Of a stretch of 64,000 bases of DNA, positions 32,757 through 41,329 are shown one piece after another. Source of the stretch: Microbacterium testaceum (lineage in GTDB: Bacteria; Actinomycetota; Actinomycetes; Actinomycetales; Microbacteriaceae); the NCBI RefSeq assembly GCF_029761935.1, contig NZ_CP121699.1:2232001-2296000 (forward strand). The letters are read 5' to 3'. The position numbers were made by a program, and so were the translations under genes. The notes beneath the pieces were generated by a model that worked only from the letters and a program-made list of their open reading frames with translations, did not search any database and was not told the DNA's origin. The number at the start of each line of letters is the position of its first letter. Position 1 is the first letter of the stretch.

Positions 32757-34767
32757 TGTACTCGGCCGTGCGGTTGTCGCACGGGATTTTGCGCGCTCCG
32801 TGCGGGAACTAGACGCGTCGCAAGGAGTCGTCGTTGGTGTTTTGGGAGCATGGGGTCACGGCAAGAGTTCCTTCGTCAACCTCATGCGTGAAGATTTCGC
32901 TGAGGCGCCGGTGCTGCCGGTCATTGAGTTCAATCCCTGGGTCTTTTCAGGCGACCAGCAGTTAACAGACGTCTTCTTTCATGAGATCGCCGCGGAGCTT
33001 CGGCTAAAGGATCAGTCGAAGTTCGGAGCAATCGCCGAAGGGCTCGACAAATACGGGGACGTTCTCAGCCCGCTCGCGGTCATCCCTTGGTTCGGCGGCT
33101 GGTTTGACCGTGCATTCAAAGCCGCGAAGGCGGCGACGACTTGGTGGAATGACCGCAAGAAGGGCAGCCGGACATTCAGGGAGACAGTATCCGGCGCGCT
33201 GAAGCAACTTGACGAGCCCGTCGTCGTGGTGATCGACGACATCGACAGGCTCACCACCAACGAGATCCGCGACATCTTCAAGTTGGTGCGCCTGACAGCG
33301 AGCTTCCCAAATATCATCTACGTGCTCGTATTCGATCGACGAAGGGTTGAACAAGCACTCACGGAAGACGGGGTGCCTGGTAGGGCATACCTCGAAAAAA
33401 TCCTGCAGCTCAGCTTCGACGTGCCCATGATCTCCACCGAGGTCTTACGCAAGCAAGTGTTCGAGCGGTTGGACGTTGTCCTGCAAGAGATCGAAGGTCT
33501 GCGGTTTAACGGAGCCATCTGGCCGGACGTCTACATCGAGATCATCGACCCTTTGATTGGAAGTCTTCGCGACGTCACGAGGCTCGCGCTGTCGGCGCGA
33601 CCAACTCTTCGTGCGCTCGGTCAGCAGATCGAGGCCGTGGACCTATTGGCGCTCGAAGCGGTGCGTGTGTTTCGACCCGAGATCTTCCAGGCGCTGCATG
33701 ATGCACGTGTCGCTCTTACCGAGACGCACAGCCTGTGGGGGCGAACTCAGGATCCAGATCGGAAGGCAGAGATCGACGCACTGTTGAGAGTCGCAGGCGC
33801 GGATGGAGGCATAGTGCGTGCGCTCATCCAGCAACTGTTCCCCGCTGGACGCACCTACATCGAGAACAACACCTATGGCCCTGAATGGGTCGACACGTGG
33901 AAACGTGAACACCGGCTCGCGTATATCGGCTACCTGGATCTCTACTTCGGCCGCACGCTTCCGTCTGATCTGGCGTCGTTCCAGCAAGCCGAACGGGCCT
34001 ATGCTCGGATCGCCGACCCGGACGCACTTGGAGAGTATCTGGACTCCTTGCCGCGCGAGGACTTGGAGTCAGCAATCGGCGGACTAGAGGCCTATCAGGC
34101 GGACTTCTCTAAGGAGTCGGTGGTACCTGCCTCCGTGACCTTGCTCAACCGAATCGCGGATATGCCAGAGCGTCGCAACCGAGGCATGTTCGACTTCATG
34201 CGACCGGACATGGTCGTCACGCGCGTTGTCATCCGTCTCTTACGGCGACTCGAGAGTGAGACCGCCAGAGAGCGCGCTGTACGCGCAATTCTTACTGGTG
34301 TGCAGTCCTACTCGTCGCAGGAATTGTTGATCCGGAGCGTGGGGCGCGTAGAAGACCCGACCAACGCACTGATCTCGGCCGAGTGCACCGCAGAACTCGA
34401 CGATGACCTCCTTCGCCGGGTGCGAACAACGGATTCGCCGACGCCGGAAGGAGAGTGGGGTCTGTTTCGGGTCTTGTGGTTCGTCGCGGAGCGCGATGGC
34501 GACGACTACGTCCCTCCGCCGTTGACCGACGCCGTGCAGATACGGGCGCTACTTCAGTCGGCTTGGTCTGTAGCCCGTGCGCAATCCATGGGCTCCCGGC
34601 ACGTCAGAGAAGAGGATCGCCTTGCCTGGGACGGCTTGGTCAGGGTGGCCGGCGGTGAGGACAAGCTTGCGGAGGCGGTTCTTCGGCTCCGTGAATCGGA
34701 TGGTCCGTCACCTCTCGTGCTTCTCGCGGAAACGTACGTCGCCGGGTGGCGGCCCGAGGAGTTCTAG
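32701..34767 (+). CDS. KAP family P-loop NTPase
   Basis: 688 residues. Walker A GAWGHGKS at 49-56 and Walker B VVVVIDDIDRL at 174-184 with FNPWVFSG between them are hallmarks of KAP NTPases. A hydrophobic stretch at about 121-148 (VLSPLAVIPWFGGWF) lies at the usual place of the membrane insertion in this family. The C-terminal 350 residues are helical and unassigned. Some KAP proteins, such as plasmid PifA, exclude phages. Here it lies in an island with small membrane partners, so defence is plausible but not shown. GGAGG precedes the ATG. Confidence 0.82.
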   Translation: MADSNSLPVDHPITSSKHDVLGRAVVARDFARSVRELDASQGVVVGVLGAWGHGKSSFVNLMREDFAEAPVLPVIEFNPWVFSGDQQLTDVFFHEIAAELRLKDQSKFGAIAEGLDKYGDVLSPLAVIPWFGGWFDRAFKAAKAATTWWNDRKKGSRTFRETVSGALKQLDEPVVVVIDDIDRLTTNEIRDIFKLVRLTASFPNIIYVLVFDRRRVEQALTEDGVPGRAYLEKILQLSFDVPMISTEVLRKQVFERLDVVLQEIEGLRFNGAIWPDVYIEIIDPLIGSLRDVTRLALSARPTLRALGQQIEAVDLLALEAVRVFRPEIFQALHDARVALTETHSLWGRTQDPDRKAEIDALLRVAGADGGIVRALIQQLFPAGRTYIENNTYGPEWVDTWKREHRLAYIGYLDLYFGRTLPSDLASFQQAERAYARIADPDALGEYLDSLPREDLESAIGGLEAYQADFSKESVVPASVTLLNRIADMPERRNRGMFDFMRPDMVVTRVVIRLLRRLESETARERAVRAILTGVQSYSSQELLIRSVGRVEDPTNALISAECTAELDDDLLRRVRTTDSPTPEGEWGLFRVLWFVAERDGDDYVPPPLTDAVQIRALLQSAWSVARAQSMGSRHVREEDRLAWDGLVRVAGGEDKLAEAVLRLRESDGPSPLVLLAETYVAGWRPEEF

Positions 34768-35150
34768 GGAACAGTGACCGCGGACAGCCCGAAGCGAAGC
34801 CGGCCCACCAACCCTGTGAGCTGTCGCTCGCAAGTGCCGGGTAAGACGTTTCAGCTACCCAGCGGCGGTGAGCGCCACGCCGTGCAGCGGACGGCGCGCG
34901 CCAGGGGCACTCGGCGGGCGCGAAACGCGACACCCGCCGACGCTTTACCGAATACTTAGTGGCACTCGACGCTCGGGGTACCCACCTGGCGACTAGCCGG
35001 CCTCACTCGAGCATCCCGGATCACGTCAATCGGAGCTGCCTTCACCCCGGACGATGGGCACAGCTGGACGACTCCCCCGCTTGCTTGAAACCGCCCGCGG
35101 GAATCATGTCGCGGCTACGAATGTTATCGTTTTAGATAACGGAGGTGGTC
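34768..35150. other. Gene-free stretch with XRE operator
   Basis: No coding sequence seen in 34768-35110. A 6-bp inverted repeat GTTATC (35123-35128) and GATAAC (35135-35140), six bases apart, lies directly before the ribosome site of the XRE gene. It is probably the autoregulatory operator of the toxin-antitoxin-like pair. Confidence 0.5.
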
Positions 35151-35732
35151 ATGAGTCTGACGGATTCTTTGCGGAGGGCGCGCAAGCGCTCTGGCGCGAG
35201 CCTTCGGAGCGTTGCCGCGCGCTCGGGTGTGGGCGCCAGCAACCTCAGCGCGATCGAGAACGGCCGGCGCGACCCGACGTCGTCGACTGTGGACCGACTG
35301 TCATCCGCGATCGGAATCGAGTGGGTCCCGGTTGCAACGCAGGGGCGGGCATCAGCCGCACGAGCGTTGGAGGACATTGCGCGCGCCGAGGCGGAGGGTC
35401 AGTTCGCTCAGGCATACCGGCGGTTCATCCAGCTCGCCGATGATCTCGCCTCCGCCGATGCCGTGACACGGGTTCTCCTGTCCGCAGAGAAACCAGAGGA
35501 GGTGCCGTCGCGCTGGGTGGATGCCGTCGCAGCTCTCCTCGAGGTGCGTTTGCGGGAAGTGTCCGCTCCCGTCCCGTCCTGGGTGATCGAACAGGGTGGT
35601 CATCCAGATGCCCTGTGGGAGCCGCAACGCGGTACCCGCCCTATTGCGCTGACCGCCGATCTCGGCCAGGTGCTCCCTGAATTTGTTCGCCGAGGCGTCG
35701 CGATCGAGCAGGGCGAGCTGGTGAGCGTCTAG
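35151..35732 (+). CDS. XRE family regulator, antitoxin-like
   Basis: 193 residues. N-terminal helix-turn-helix (LRRARKRSGASLRSVAARSG then ASNLSAIENGRRDPTSSTVD), then a helical domain of about 125 residues with EVPSRWVDAVAALLEVRL. It lies 27 bases before a DUF6036 gene; this pairing is repeatedly seen as a two-gene toxin-antitoxin-like module. ATG 35151 has GGAGGT before it; a GTG at 35145 would be too close. Confidence 0.75.
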   Translation: MSLTDSLRRARKRSGASLRSVAARSGVGASNLSAIENGRRDPTSSTVDRLSSAIGIEWVPVATQGRASAARALEDIARAEAEGQFAQAYRRFIQLADDLASADAVTRVLLSAEKPEEVPSRWVDAVAALLEVRLREVSAPVPSWVIEQGGHPDALWEPQRGTRPIALTADLGQVLPEFVRRGVAIEQGELVSV

Positions 35733-35759
35733 TGCCCGGCTCCGTCCGGTGGGAAGCAC

Positions 35760-36341
35760 ATGACTAGCCTGTTGACCCGCGATGACATCATCGACGGGAT
35801 CCGCGAGATCATTGCCCGCCTCACGCACGCCGGCGTCTCGGCGACCATCCAGATCGTGGGTGGAGCCGCCATCGCGCTCACCATCGATGGGGACCGCCCC
35901 GCGACGGTCGACGTGGACGGACCCTTCACCCCACCGGAGGCCGTTGAGGCGGTCACCATTGAGATCGCGCAAGAACGTGACTGGCCGCTGGACTGGGTCA
36001 ACGACAAGGCGAAGATTTTTCTCCCGGATGGGATGGGCCGCAGCGCCGAGTGGGTGACCCTCTACGACCAGGACGGCATACTCATCCAGGCAGCGTCCGC
36101 GGCGATGCTCCTGGCCATGAAACTTCGCGCGGCCGAGCGACGAGGGCTACGAGACTTCGGCGACGTCGACGTGTTGCTGACGGTCCTCGGAATCCGGACG
36201 GCTGATGAGGCCGAAGACCTGATGAACGAGTTCTTCCCCTCCGAAGACCTTTCTCCCCGGACGTACGACCGAGTGCAGAAGCTGCTCGACGCTGGGCCAC
36301 GCGTCGGTTCTCTTCCGGACCTTCCTGATCTTTTCCCGTAA
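35760..36341 (+). CDS. DUF6036 nucleotidyltransferase-like protein, putative toxin
   Basis: 193 residues. IVGGAAIALTIDGDRPATVD, then VDG, has the GG and D-x-D arrangement of the minimal nucleotidyltransferase fold (AbiEii/MenT-like). AASAAMLLAMKLRAAERRGLRD matches the helix seen in this family. Related toxins transfer nucleotides to tRNA or proteins. With the XRE gene it forms a likely type II or IV toxin-antitoxin pair; activity is inferred. Confidence 0.7.
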   Translation: MTSLLTRDDIIDGIREIIARLTHAGVSATIQIVGGAAIALTIDGDRPATVDVDGPFTPPEAVEAVTIEIAQERDWPLDWVNDKAKIFLPDGMGRSAEWVTLYDQDGILIQAASAAMLLAMKLRAAERRGLRDFGDVDVLLTVLGIRTADEAEDLMNEFFPSEDLSPRTYDRVQKLLDAGPRVGSLPDLPDLFP

Positions 36342-36449
36342 GCCATACGGATTGAACGGCAGCTCTCTGTTCCTGCCGGTGCGTCTTTCTGCTCGTGACG
36401 TCTGTCGAGCAGTGATCTTGCTCACTGAGAAACTGGCGCCACTCGATGG

Positions 36450-36854
36450 TCAGTGCGGCGTCGTTGAGCGTAGGTCGGTGCACCGTTGCAAGTATGCGCA
36501 AAGCTGTCCTGCTGCCTCGACTTCGGCTCCGAGTCCGATGAGATCAAGGGGGGTGCCGGTGAGATCGCTCGGACGCTCGGTGAGGGTGGCAATCCATCGA
36601 GCGCTGTCATCAAGTTGCAGGTAGACCGCAGCCGGCGCATACCGCAGGTAGATGAGGACGATGAAGACGTCTTCGCTGTCGGCGTCGTATTGGGGCAGGA
36701 CGCGTACGGTGCCGAGCGCGGGGATACCCTGGGCCTCGAAGAGAGCGACCCACTCGGAGATTTCCGCGCCCGAAGGTCGCTGCACGGCGGTCATAAGACG
36801 AAGCAGCCCATCTGCTCTCTTGGCGGGGTGGATCACGATGAGGTGGCGTCTCAC
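36450..36854 (-). CDS. Hypothetical protein
   Basis: 134 residues from GTG 36854 with GAGGA six bases before it. Begins RRHLIVIHPAKRADGLLRL, with alternating hydrophobic strands (ALGTVRVLPQYDADSEDVFI, VLIYLRYAPAAVYLQLDD), suggesting an alpha/beta fold. No family recognised. It is convergent with the nucleotidyltransferase gene, 108 bases away. Confidence 0.5.
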   Translation of the reverse strand: MRRHLIVIHPAKRADGLLRLMTAVQRPSGAEISEWVALFEAQGIPALGTVRVLPQYDADSEDVFIVLIYLRYAPAAVYLQLDDSARWIATLTERPSDLTGTPLDLIGLGAEVEAAGQLCAYLQRCTDLRSTTPH

Positions 36855-36947
36855 GCCGTATCCTCGTAGGTGAGCGGATGTCGCAAACCCGCCCTCGAGA
36901 ATATCGCGCGTGACCGCGGTGGCAGCTGGCGGGTTCCAGCTACCGGA

Positions 36948-37537
36948 TCAGCGTTCTAGCGACGGAGATTGCTCAGGCGACTTCTGTGGCTGCTTTGCCC
37001 GTTCCGCGGCGGCTTCCTGACGCTGCGTTCTAGGCGCCCGGCGAGTGGCAAAGGCAGCGTCCTTGCGTGCCTCTTCTTCAGCAGTACCGGGGCGCGGGGC
37101 GGCGGGCTTGCCGCCGGGGGCAGGGCTGGCCGCCAGGCGGGCGTGCCGCGCAATGGCGGCTTGTTCCTTTGCACGTGCGGCGTCGAGGCTCGCGTGAGCA
37201 CCCGCCGACGTGGCCGCGCGTGCCCACGCAGCCTTGTGCGCTGCAGTGGGCGACGGTGCTGGTGTTGCTCGGTGTCGGACCTGGAATTGCGCGCGGGCGG
37301 CTTCCGCGTCACGCTGGACTGTGCTTCTCCGGAACACGGACGCGGACTCCGCTGCAGCGTCTGCCTGCGTCACGGCGGTGTAGTCGCTGGCCCACTGCTG
37401 CTGGCCTGTGGCCATGGCTTCAGCCGCAATGGTTTCCTCAAGTGCTTCGCGTGCAGCTGTGGCGGCTGCTGCGGCGCTCTCGGCGGCGGCCAGGGCTGCG
37501 GGGTACTCCCCCGCCAGTAGGTCCGGGTTGCGCTCCT
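36948..37537 (-). pseudogene. Ala/Gln-rich C-terminal fragment of a larger protein, cut at the island edge
   Basis: The minus frame is open from the junction at about 37538 down to the TGA at 36948 without a convincing start. It begins near LLAGEYPAALAAAESAAA and continues with coiled-coil-like Ala/Arg/Gln sequence (ARKDAAFATRRAPRTQRQEA). Such tails occur at the C-termini of relaxases and other conjugation proteins of actinobacterial elements. With the coupling-protein remnant at the other edge this fits a decayed integrative element. Identity is uncertain. Confidence 0.45.
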
Positions 37538-38128
37538 GAGGCCGCGCTCGCCGCGGGAACGCGACCCGATGATCGCTACGTCGACGTGCTCGTGGCGCGG
37601 TGCGCGGTCGAATCCGACTTCTTCGTGCGCGACATGCTGACGTGGGCGCTCACGCGCCACGACCCCGCGCGCACCGTGCCCGCCCTGCTCCCCGAGGTGG
37701 GGTCCGAGATCCCCCAGGCGCGGAGCCAGGCCCTGCACACCCTGTCGAAGATCGGCGACCCGATCGCCTACACGGCGATCACGCCGGCGGTGCTGCGCGA
37801 CAGACACCCCGAGGTGGCCCGGGCGGCCTGGCGGACGGCATCCGGTCTCGTTCCCGACGACCAGCGCGAAAGCCTCGCCGACGAGCTGTCGACGCAGTTC
37901 GGCCGGGGCGATCACGACACGCAGCGCAGCCTCAGCCGGGCGTTCGCCGCGATCGGCTGGCGCGCCGAGCCCACCGTCGAACGCGCGGCGGCCTCGCCGT
38001 ACGACGTCGTCAGCGCGCACGCGCGGGCCACCGCGATCATCATGGACGACCCGGATGCCGACTTCGCCGCCGCCGCGGTCGAGGCGCGGCGCCTCGTGGC
38101 CCAGCGCGCGCTGCCCGCGGAGGACTGA
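37538..38128 (+). pseudogene. HEAT-repeat protein, N-terminus removed by the island
   Basis: 197 codons in the typical high-GC style, starting mid-repeat at EAALAAGTRPDDRYVDVLV and running through FFVRDMLTWALTRHD, ARSQALHTLSKIGDP and DTQRSLSRAFAAIGW to a normal end. The family usually has a further 20 or so residues before ALAAGT, which are missing. Upstream bases belong to the element. It may still be translated from an internal start, but it has no native promoter. Confidence 0.75.
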
Positions 38129-38135
38129 ACTCGGG

Positions 38136-39209
38136 TCAGTGGTAGTGCGTGACCCAGGCCCACAGCGGGGGTCGACGGCGTCGCGCCGACGTCTCCCGCG
38201 CCTGTTTCACGGCGCGGAGCGCGGTGACCGGCTCGGCATCGGCGGTGACGGCGGCCACGGCGGTGGAGTCCGCCGAGACCGCGGCGACGGCCGGCGAATC
38301 CTCTGGCACGGGCCCGCTCCGCAGCTCGCGCGCGAGATCGGCCACCTCGCCGGCGGTCGGACGGCCCGCGGGATTCGGGTCGGTCATGGCCGTGAGCAGC
38401 ACCTCCCAGCCGTAGCCGAAGCCCTGCGGCACCTCGGGGTCGTAGTCCAGGGGGCCGAGCACGAGCTCCTGCATCGCACCGCCGCTCAACGGACCCTCGG
38501 CCGTGAGCATCTCCTGCGCCAACAAGCCCAGGGCGTAGATGTCGGATGCCGGGGTCGCGGGCTCTCCGTGCAGTCGCTCGGGCGGGAGGTATTCGGCATC
38601 CGGATGCGTCTGCGCGGTGGCGGGCCGGGCGCCGAGAACCTGGGTCACGCCGAAGTCCGCGAGGACGGCGGTGAAGGGGCGGGGCGCGGCGCGCTCGGGG
38701 CGCAACAGCACGTTCGAGGACTCGAGGTGCTGGTGGACGATACCGACCTCGTGGATCGCGGCGAGGCCCTCGGCCACATCTTGGAGCAGTCCCGCGGCGA
38801 CGTCGGGAGCCAGCGCGCCGTGGTCGTCGAGATGCTGGCGCAGGGTCGGACCCGGGATGAGCTCCATGACCAGGTAGCCATGCCCCTCGCGCGTGAGGTG
38901 CGCGTCGTACAGCGTCACGAGCGACGGGTGATCGAGGGCGGTGAGGATGCGCGCGGCCGCGAGTCGCCGGCGGGGATGAGCGACCTCGTCGGGGTCGAGA
39001 GGAAAGACCTTCACCGCCACATCGCGCGCGAGCACGTCGTCGCGCGCCCGGTACACGGTGCCCTCGCGGTCGGAGCCGAGGGGCTCGATCAGCCGGTAAC
39101 GCCCCGCGAAGGCGCCCTCGAGCGACGGGAGCGTCGCGTTGGGGGTGCCCATCGGATCCTTGTCGAGAGGCCGGTCGCCGTGCGGGTGGAGCTCGGACGG
39201 GGTCGTCAC
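38136..39209 (-). CDS. Serine/threonine protein kinase-like protein, probable pseudokinase
   Basis: 357 residues with a kinase fold at about 37-300: degenerate glycine loop PLGSDREGTVY (43-53), VAVK Lys67, DFG at 185-187, then YLPPERLHGEPATPASDIYA. The catalytic loop, normally HRDLKxxN, reads HQHLESSN (159-166). The catalytic Asp is His161 and the Lys is Glu163, so phosphotransfer is unlikely. The C-terminal 50 residues are low complexity, ending in a basic segment with no transmembrane helix. It is coupled to the DUF6458 gene by GTGA and likely acts as a binding or scaffold protein. Confidence 0.82.
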   Translation of the reverse strand: MTTPSELHPHGDRPLDKDPMGTPNATLPSLEGAFAGRYRLIEPLGSDREGTVYRARDDVLARDVAVKVFPLDPDEVAHPRRRLAAARILTALDHPSLVTLYDAHLTREGHGYLVMELIPGPTLRQHLDDHGALAPDVAAGLLQDVAEGLAAIHEVGIVHQHLESSNVLLRPERAAPRPFTAVLADFGVTQVLGARPATAQTHPDAEYLPPERLHGEPATPASDIYALGLLAQEMLTAEGPLSGGAMQELVLGPLDYDPEVPQGFGYGWEVLLTAMTDPNPAGRPTAGEVADLARELRSGPVPEDSPAVAAVSADSTAVAAVTADAEPVTALRAVKQARETSARRRRPPLWAWVTHYH

Positions 39210-39469
39210 ACGAGGGGGTCGCCGTTGTCGCTGGTGCGACGGGTGGTGACGCTCTGGCCGCTGGCCGGGTCGACCGTGGAACGGGTCGTGGACTCGACCG
39301 AACGACGACGGAACATGAAGACCAGGCTGATCAAGAAGATGACGACGCCCGCGGCCATCAGGATGTATCCGATGGTCTGAAGGTTCGCCACGCCACCGAG
39401 GTCGAGATTGACCGCGAAGGCCAGGATGGCGCCGATCACGAAAAGGGCGATGCCGCTGCCGATACCCAT
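39206..39469 (-). CDS. DUF6458 family small membrane protein
   Basis: 87 residues with two helices (IALFVIGAILAFAV and IGYILMAAGVVIFLISLVF) and the basic motif FRRRSVESTTRS with a GDPLV end, typical of the actinobacterial DUF6458 family of unknown role. GAGGGAG precedes the ATG. Overlaps the pseudokinase start. Confidence 0.75.
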   Translation of the reverse strand: MGIGSGIALFVIGAILAFAVNLDLGGVANLQTIGYILMAAGVVIFLISLVFMFRRRSVESTTRSTVDPASGQSVTTRRTSDNGDPLV

Positions 39470-39607
39470 GGGAAACTCCCTCGTTGCTGTGCTTGTCTAG
39501 GGATCGCAACCGGTGACTTGGACCTTCACCGGTCGCGATCGCTCAAACGTTACTGAGCGAAAAGCGTTTGCCGCGACCGATGGCGCGGCGCATTCCCGGG
39601 GTGCATA

Positions 39608-40270
39608 ATGGACGACCTTCAGCGCAGAGTCGACGCTTTTGCGGCGCTCGGGGATCGCGGTCGCCTGCGCATCGTCGACCTTCTGGCGGTCGGCGACATG
39701 TCGTCGAGCGAGATCGCCGCGGCCCTCGGGATGAAATCGAATCTCGTGGCGTTCCACACCAATGTGCTGCACGAGCGGGGAATCGTGCGGCGGGTGCGGT
39801 CCGAGTTCGACGGGCGCCGCACCTACCTGCAATTGATTCCCGAGGCGTTCTCGGCGCTCGGGGCCGTTCCCACCCCGGTCGCGGGTCGTGTCGTCTTCGT
39901 CTGCACCGCCAATTCCGCGCGTTCGCAGCTCGCCCAGGCGATCTGGGCGGACCACAGCGACATTCCCGCTGCCTCCGCCGGAATGCACCCCGCCGATCAC
40001 GTGAATCCCGGGGCGATCGCCGCGGCAACCCGACACCGCATTTCTCTGGACCCGGATGCCACGCCCCGATCACTCGACCAGGTCGCGCGCCCCGGCGATT
40101 TCTTGATCAGCGTCTGCGACCAGGCGCACGAGCAGATGCGGGGCCGCGACGATGTGCATTGGTCGATCCGCGATCCCGCGAGAATCGGCAGCGCCGAGGC
40201 CTTCGATGCGACCGTTTCCGCGCTGCGCTCCCGCATTGCGGCAGTGGCCGCGCAGCTTGTCGCGGCGTGA
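39608..40270 (+). CDS. ArsR-type regulator fused to low-molecular-weight phosphatase/arsenate reductase domain
   Basis: 220 residues. Residues 1-85 are an ArsR winged helix (ALGDRGRLRIVDLLAVGDMS, SSEIAAALGMKSNLVAFH). Residues 93-220 are an LMW-PTP/ArsC domain with the P-loop CTANSARS at 99-106. The catalytic DP motif of the fold is visible as RDPARIG. Such fusions are known in actinobacteria. They may combine arsenic sensing with reduction, or use the phosphatase fold as a sensor. No arsenic efflux gene is adjacent. Confidence 0.85.
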   Translation: MDDLQRRVDAFAALGDRGRLRIVDLLAVGDMSSSEIAAALGMKSNLVAFHTNVLHERGIVRRVRSEFDGRRTYLQLIPEAFSALGAVPTPVAGRVVFVCTANSARSQLAQAIWADHSDIPAASAGMHPADHVNPGAIAAATRHRISLDPDATPRSLDQVARPGDFLISVCDQAHEQMRGRDDVHWSIRDPARIGSAEAFDATVSALRSRIAAVAAQLVAA

Positions 40271-40440
40271 ACCAAAAGGGACGCGGAAGGGATTCATAAG
40301 AATCTCTCGGTTTATGGTTCAATGCAGTAGCTCACCTCCGCTCGTCGACGAGCGGGTAACACCCGGGTGCGCCCATTCCATCGGCAACGCTCCCGATCGC
40401 CCGCGCGTGCGCTGCCTTTTCTCCTGAAAGGGACACCCGT

Positions 40441-41247
40441 ATGTCTGTCGACACTCCGCGCACCGCCTCGGCCTGGCGTCGCGCCGCCGCCATCGTCTCG
40501 GCCGGAATCCTCTCCACCGCCCTCGCGGTCGGCGGGGCCAGCGCCGCCCAGGCCGTTCCCGTGCCGACGCCGACGCTCGAGTCGAGCTCCGCCGTGGCGA
40601 CGCCCACCGGTGCGCTCACGCTGACCGCGAAGGACTTCGCGCCGAACAGCGCTCTGGCCTTCACCCTCGACAACGAGCCGCTGACCGTCTCCTCAGTCAA
40701 CGGCACGGCCGAGGTCGCGGACCAGAACGGCACGTACGAAGGCTTCACCCTCCTGCCCGCGACCACGACCCCGGGTGAGCACACGATCACCGTGACGGGC
40801 GAAGTCGACCCCTCCGCCGTCCTCCTGCGCGCGCTGCCCGCCTCGGCGAGCACCACGATCACCGTCGTCGCCCAGCCGTCATCGTCGGTGACCCCGGCCA
40901 CGCAGCCGCTGTCGTCGTACCTCAAGAACGGCGTCACCGCGACCTTCTCGGGCTTCGCCCCCGGCGCCACGGTCTCGTTCGGCATCTCCACCCCCGGAAC
41001 GGGCGACCAGGCCGGCCCTGACGCCGTCGCCGACGCCACCGGCACCGTCACGCTGCGCTTCGTGCCCGAGGTCGGCACGAACTACGCCAACGAGGGCGAG
41101 TACCTCCTCAGCGCCTTCAGCGACGGTGGAGCCGTCCGCGCCGCGCCCCTCACCTTCGCCGTGACCGCTGACGCGGCTGCCGCTGCCCCGGCCCCCGTCG
41201 CGGGCCCGGCCACTCCGGTCAAGCGCGCCGCGACCTTCACCGGCTGA
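40441..41247 (+). CDS. Secreted Ig-like repeat protein (chromosomal copy)
   Basis: 268 residues. Signal peptide to about 39 (ASAAQAVP), two Ig-like beta domains (LTAKDFAPNSALAFTL, ATFSGFAPGATVSF) and the tail PVKRAATFTG. The distal half is nearly identical to the island gene at 18331. No decamer array lies upstream, so the two copies are probably under different control. AAAGGGA precedes the ATG. Confidence 0.78.
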   Translation: MSVDTPRTASAWRRAAAIVSAGILSTALAVGGASAAQAVPVPTPTLESSSAVATPTGALTLTAKDFAPNSALAFTLDNEPLTVSSVNGTAEVADQNGTYEGFTLLPATTTPGEHTITVTGEVDPSAVLLRALPASASTTITVVAQPSSSVTPATQPLSSYLKNGVTATFSGFAPGATVSFGISTPGTGDQAGPDAVADATGTVTLRFVPEVGTNYANEGEYLLSAFSDGGAVRAAPLTFAVTADAAAAAPAPVAGPATPVKRAATFTG

Positions 41248-41264
41248 TCGACTCGGCTCTTCGA

Positions 41265-41296
41265 CGCCGGGCCGGGACTTTCGTTCCGGCCCGGCG
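41265..41296 (+). terminator. Hairpin between Ig-like and L,D-transpeptidase genes (copy B)
   Basis: Same 11-bp stem and CCCGTTTTCC tract as at 19122-19153; only the loop differs by one base. Confidence 0.6.
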
Positions 41297-41329
41297 TTCC
41301 CGTTTTCCGTTCCATCCCAGGAGTTCTCC

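Noticed and set aside
36969..37520. A Cys/Gly-rich 183-codon plus-strand frame
   Set aside because: The opposite strand reads as an Ala/Gln-rich coiled-coil-like tail that ends normally; the Cys-rich frame is its complement.
38055..39380. A 441-codon plus-strand frame opposite the pseudokinase
   Set aside because: Low-complexity Arg/Gly/Glu composition and no motif; shadow of the kinase-like gene.
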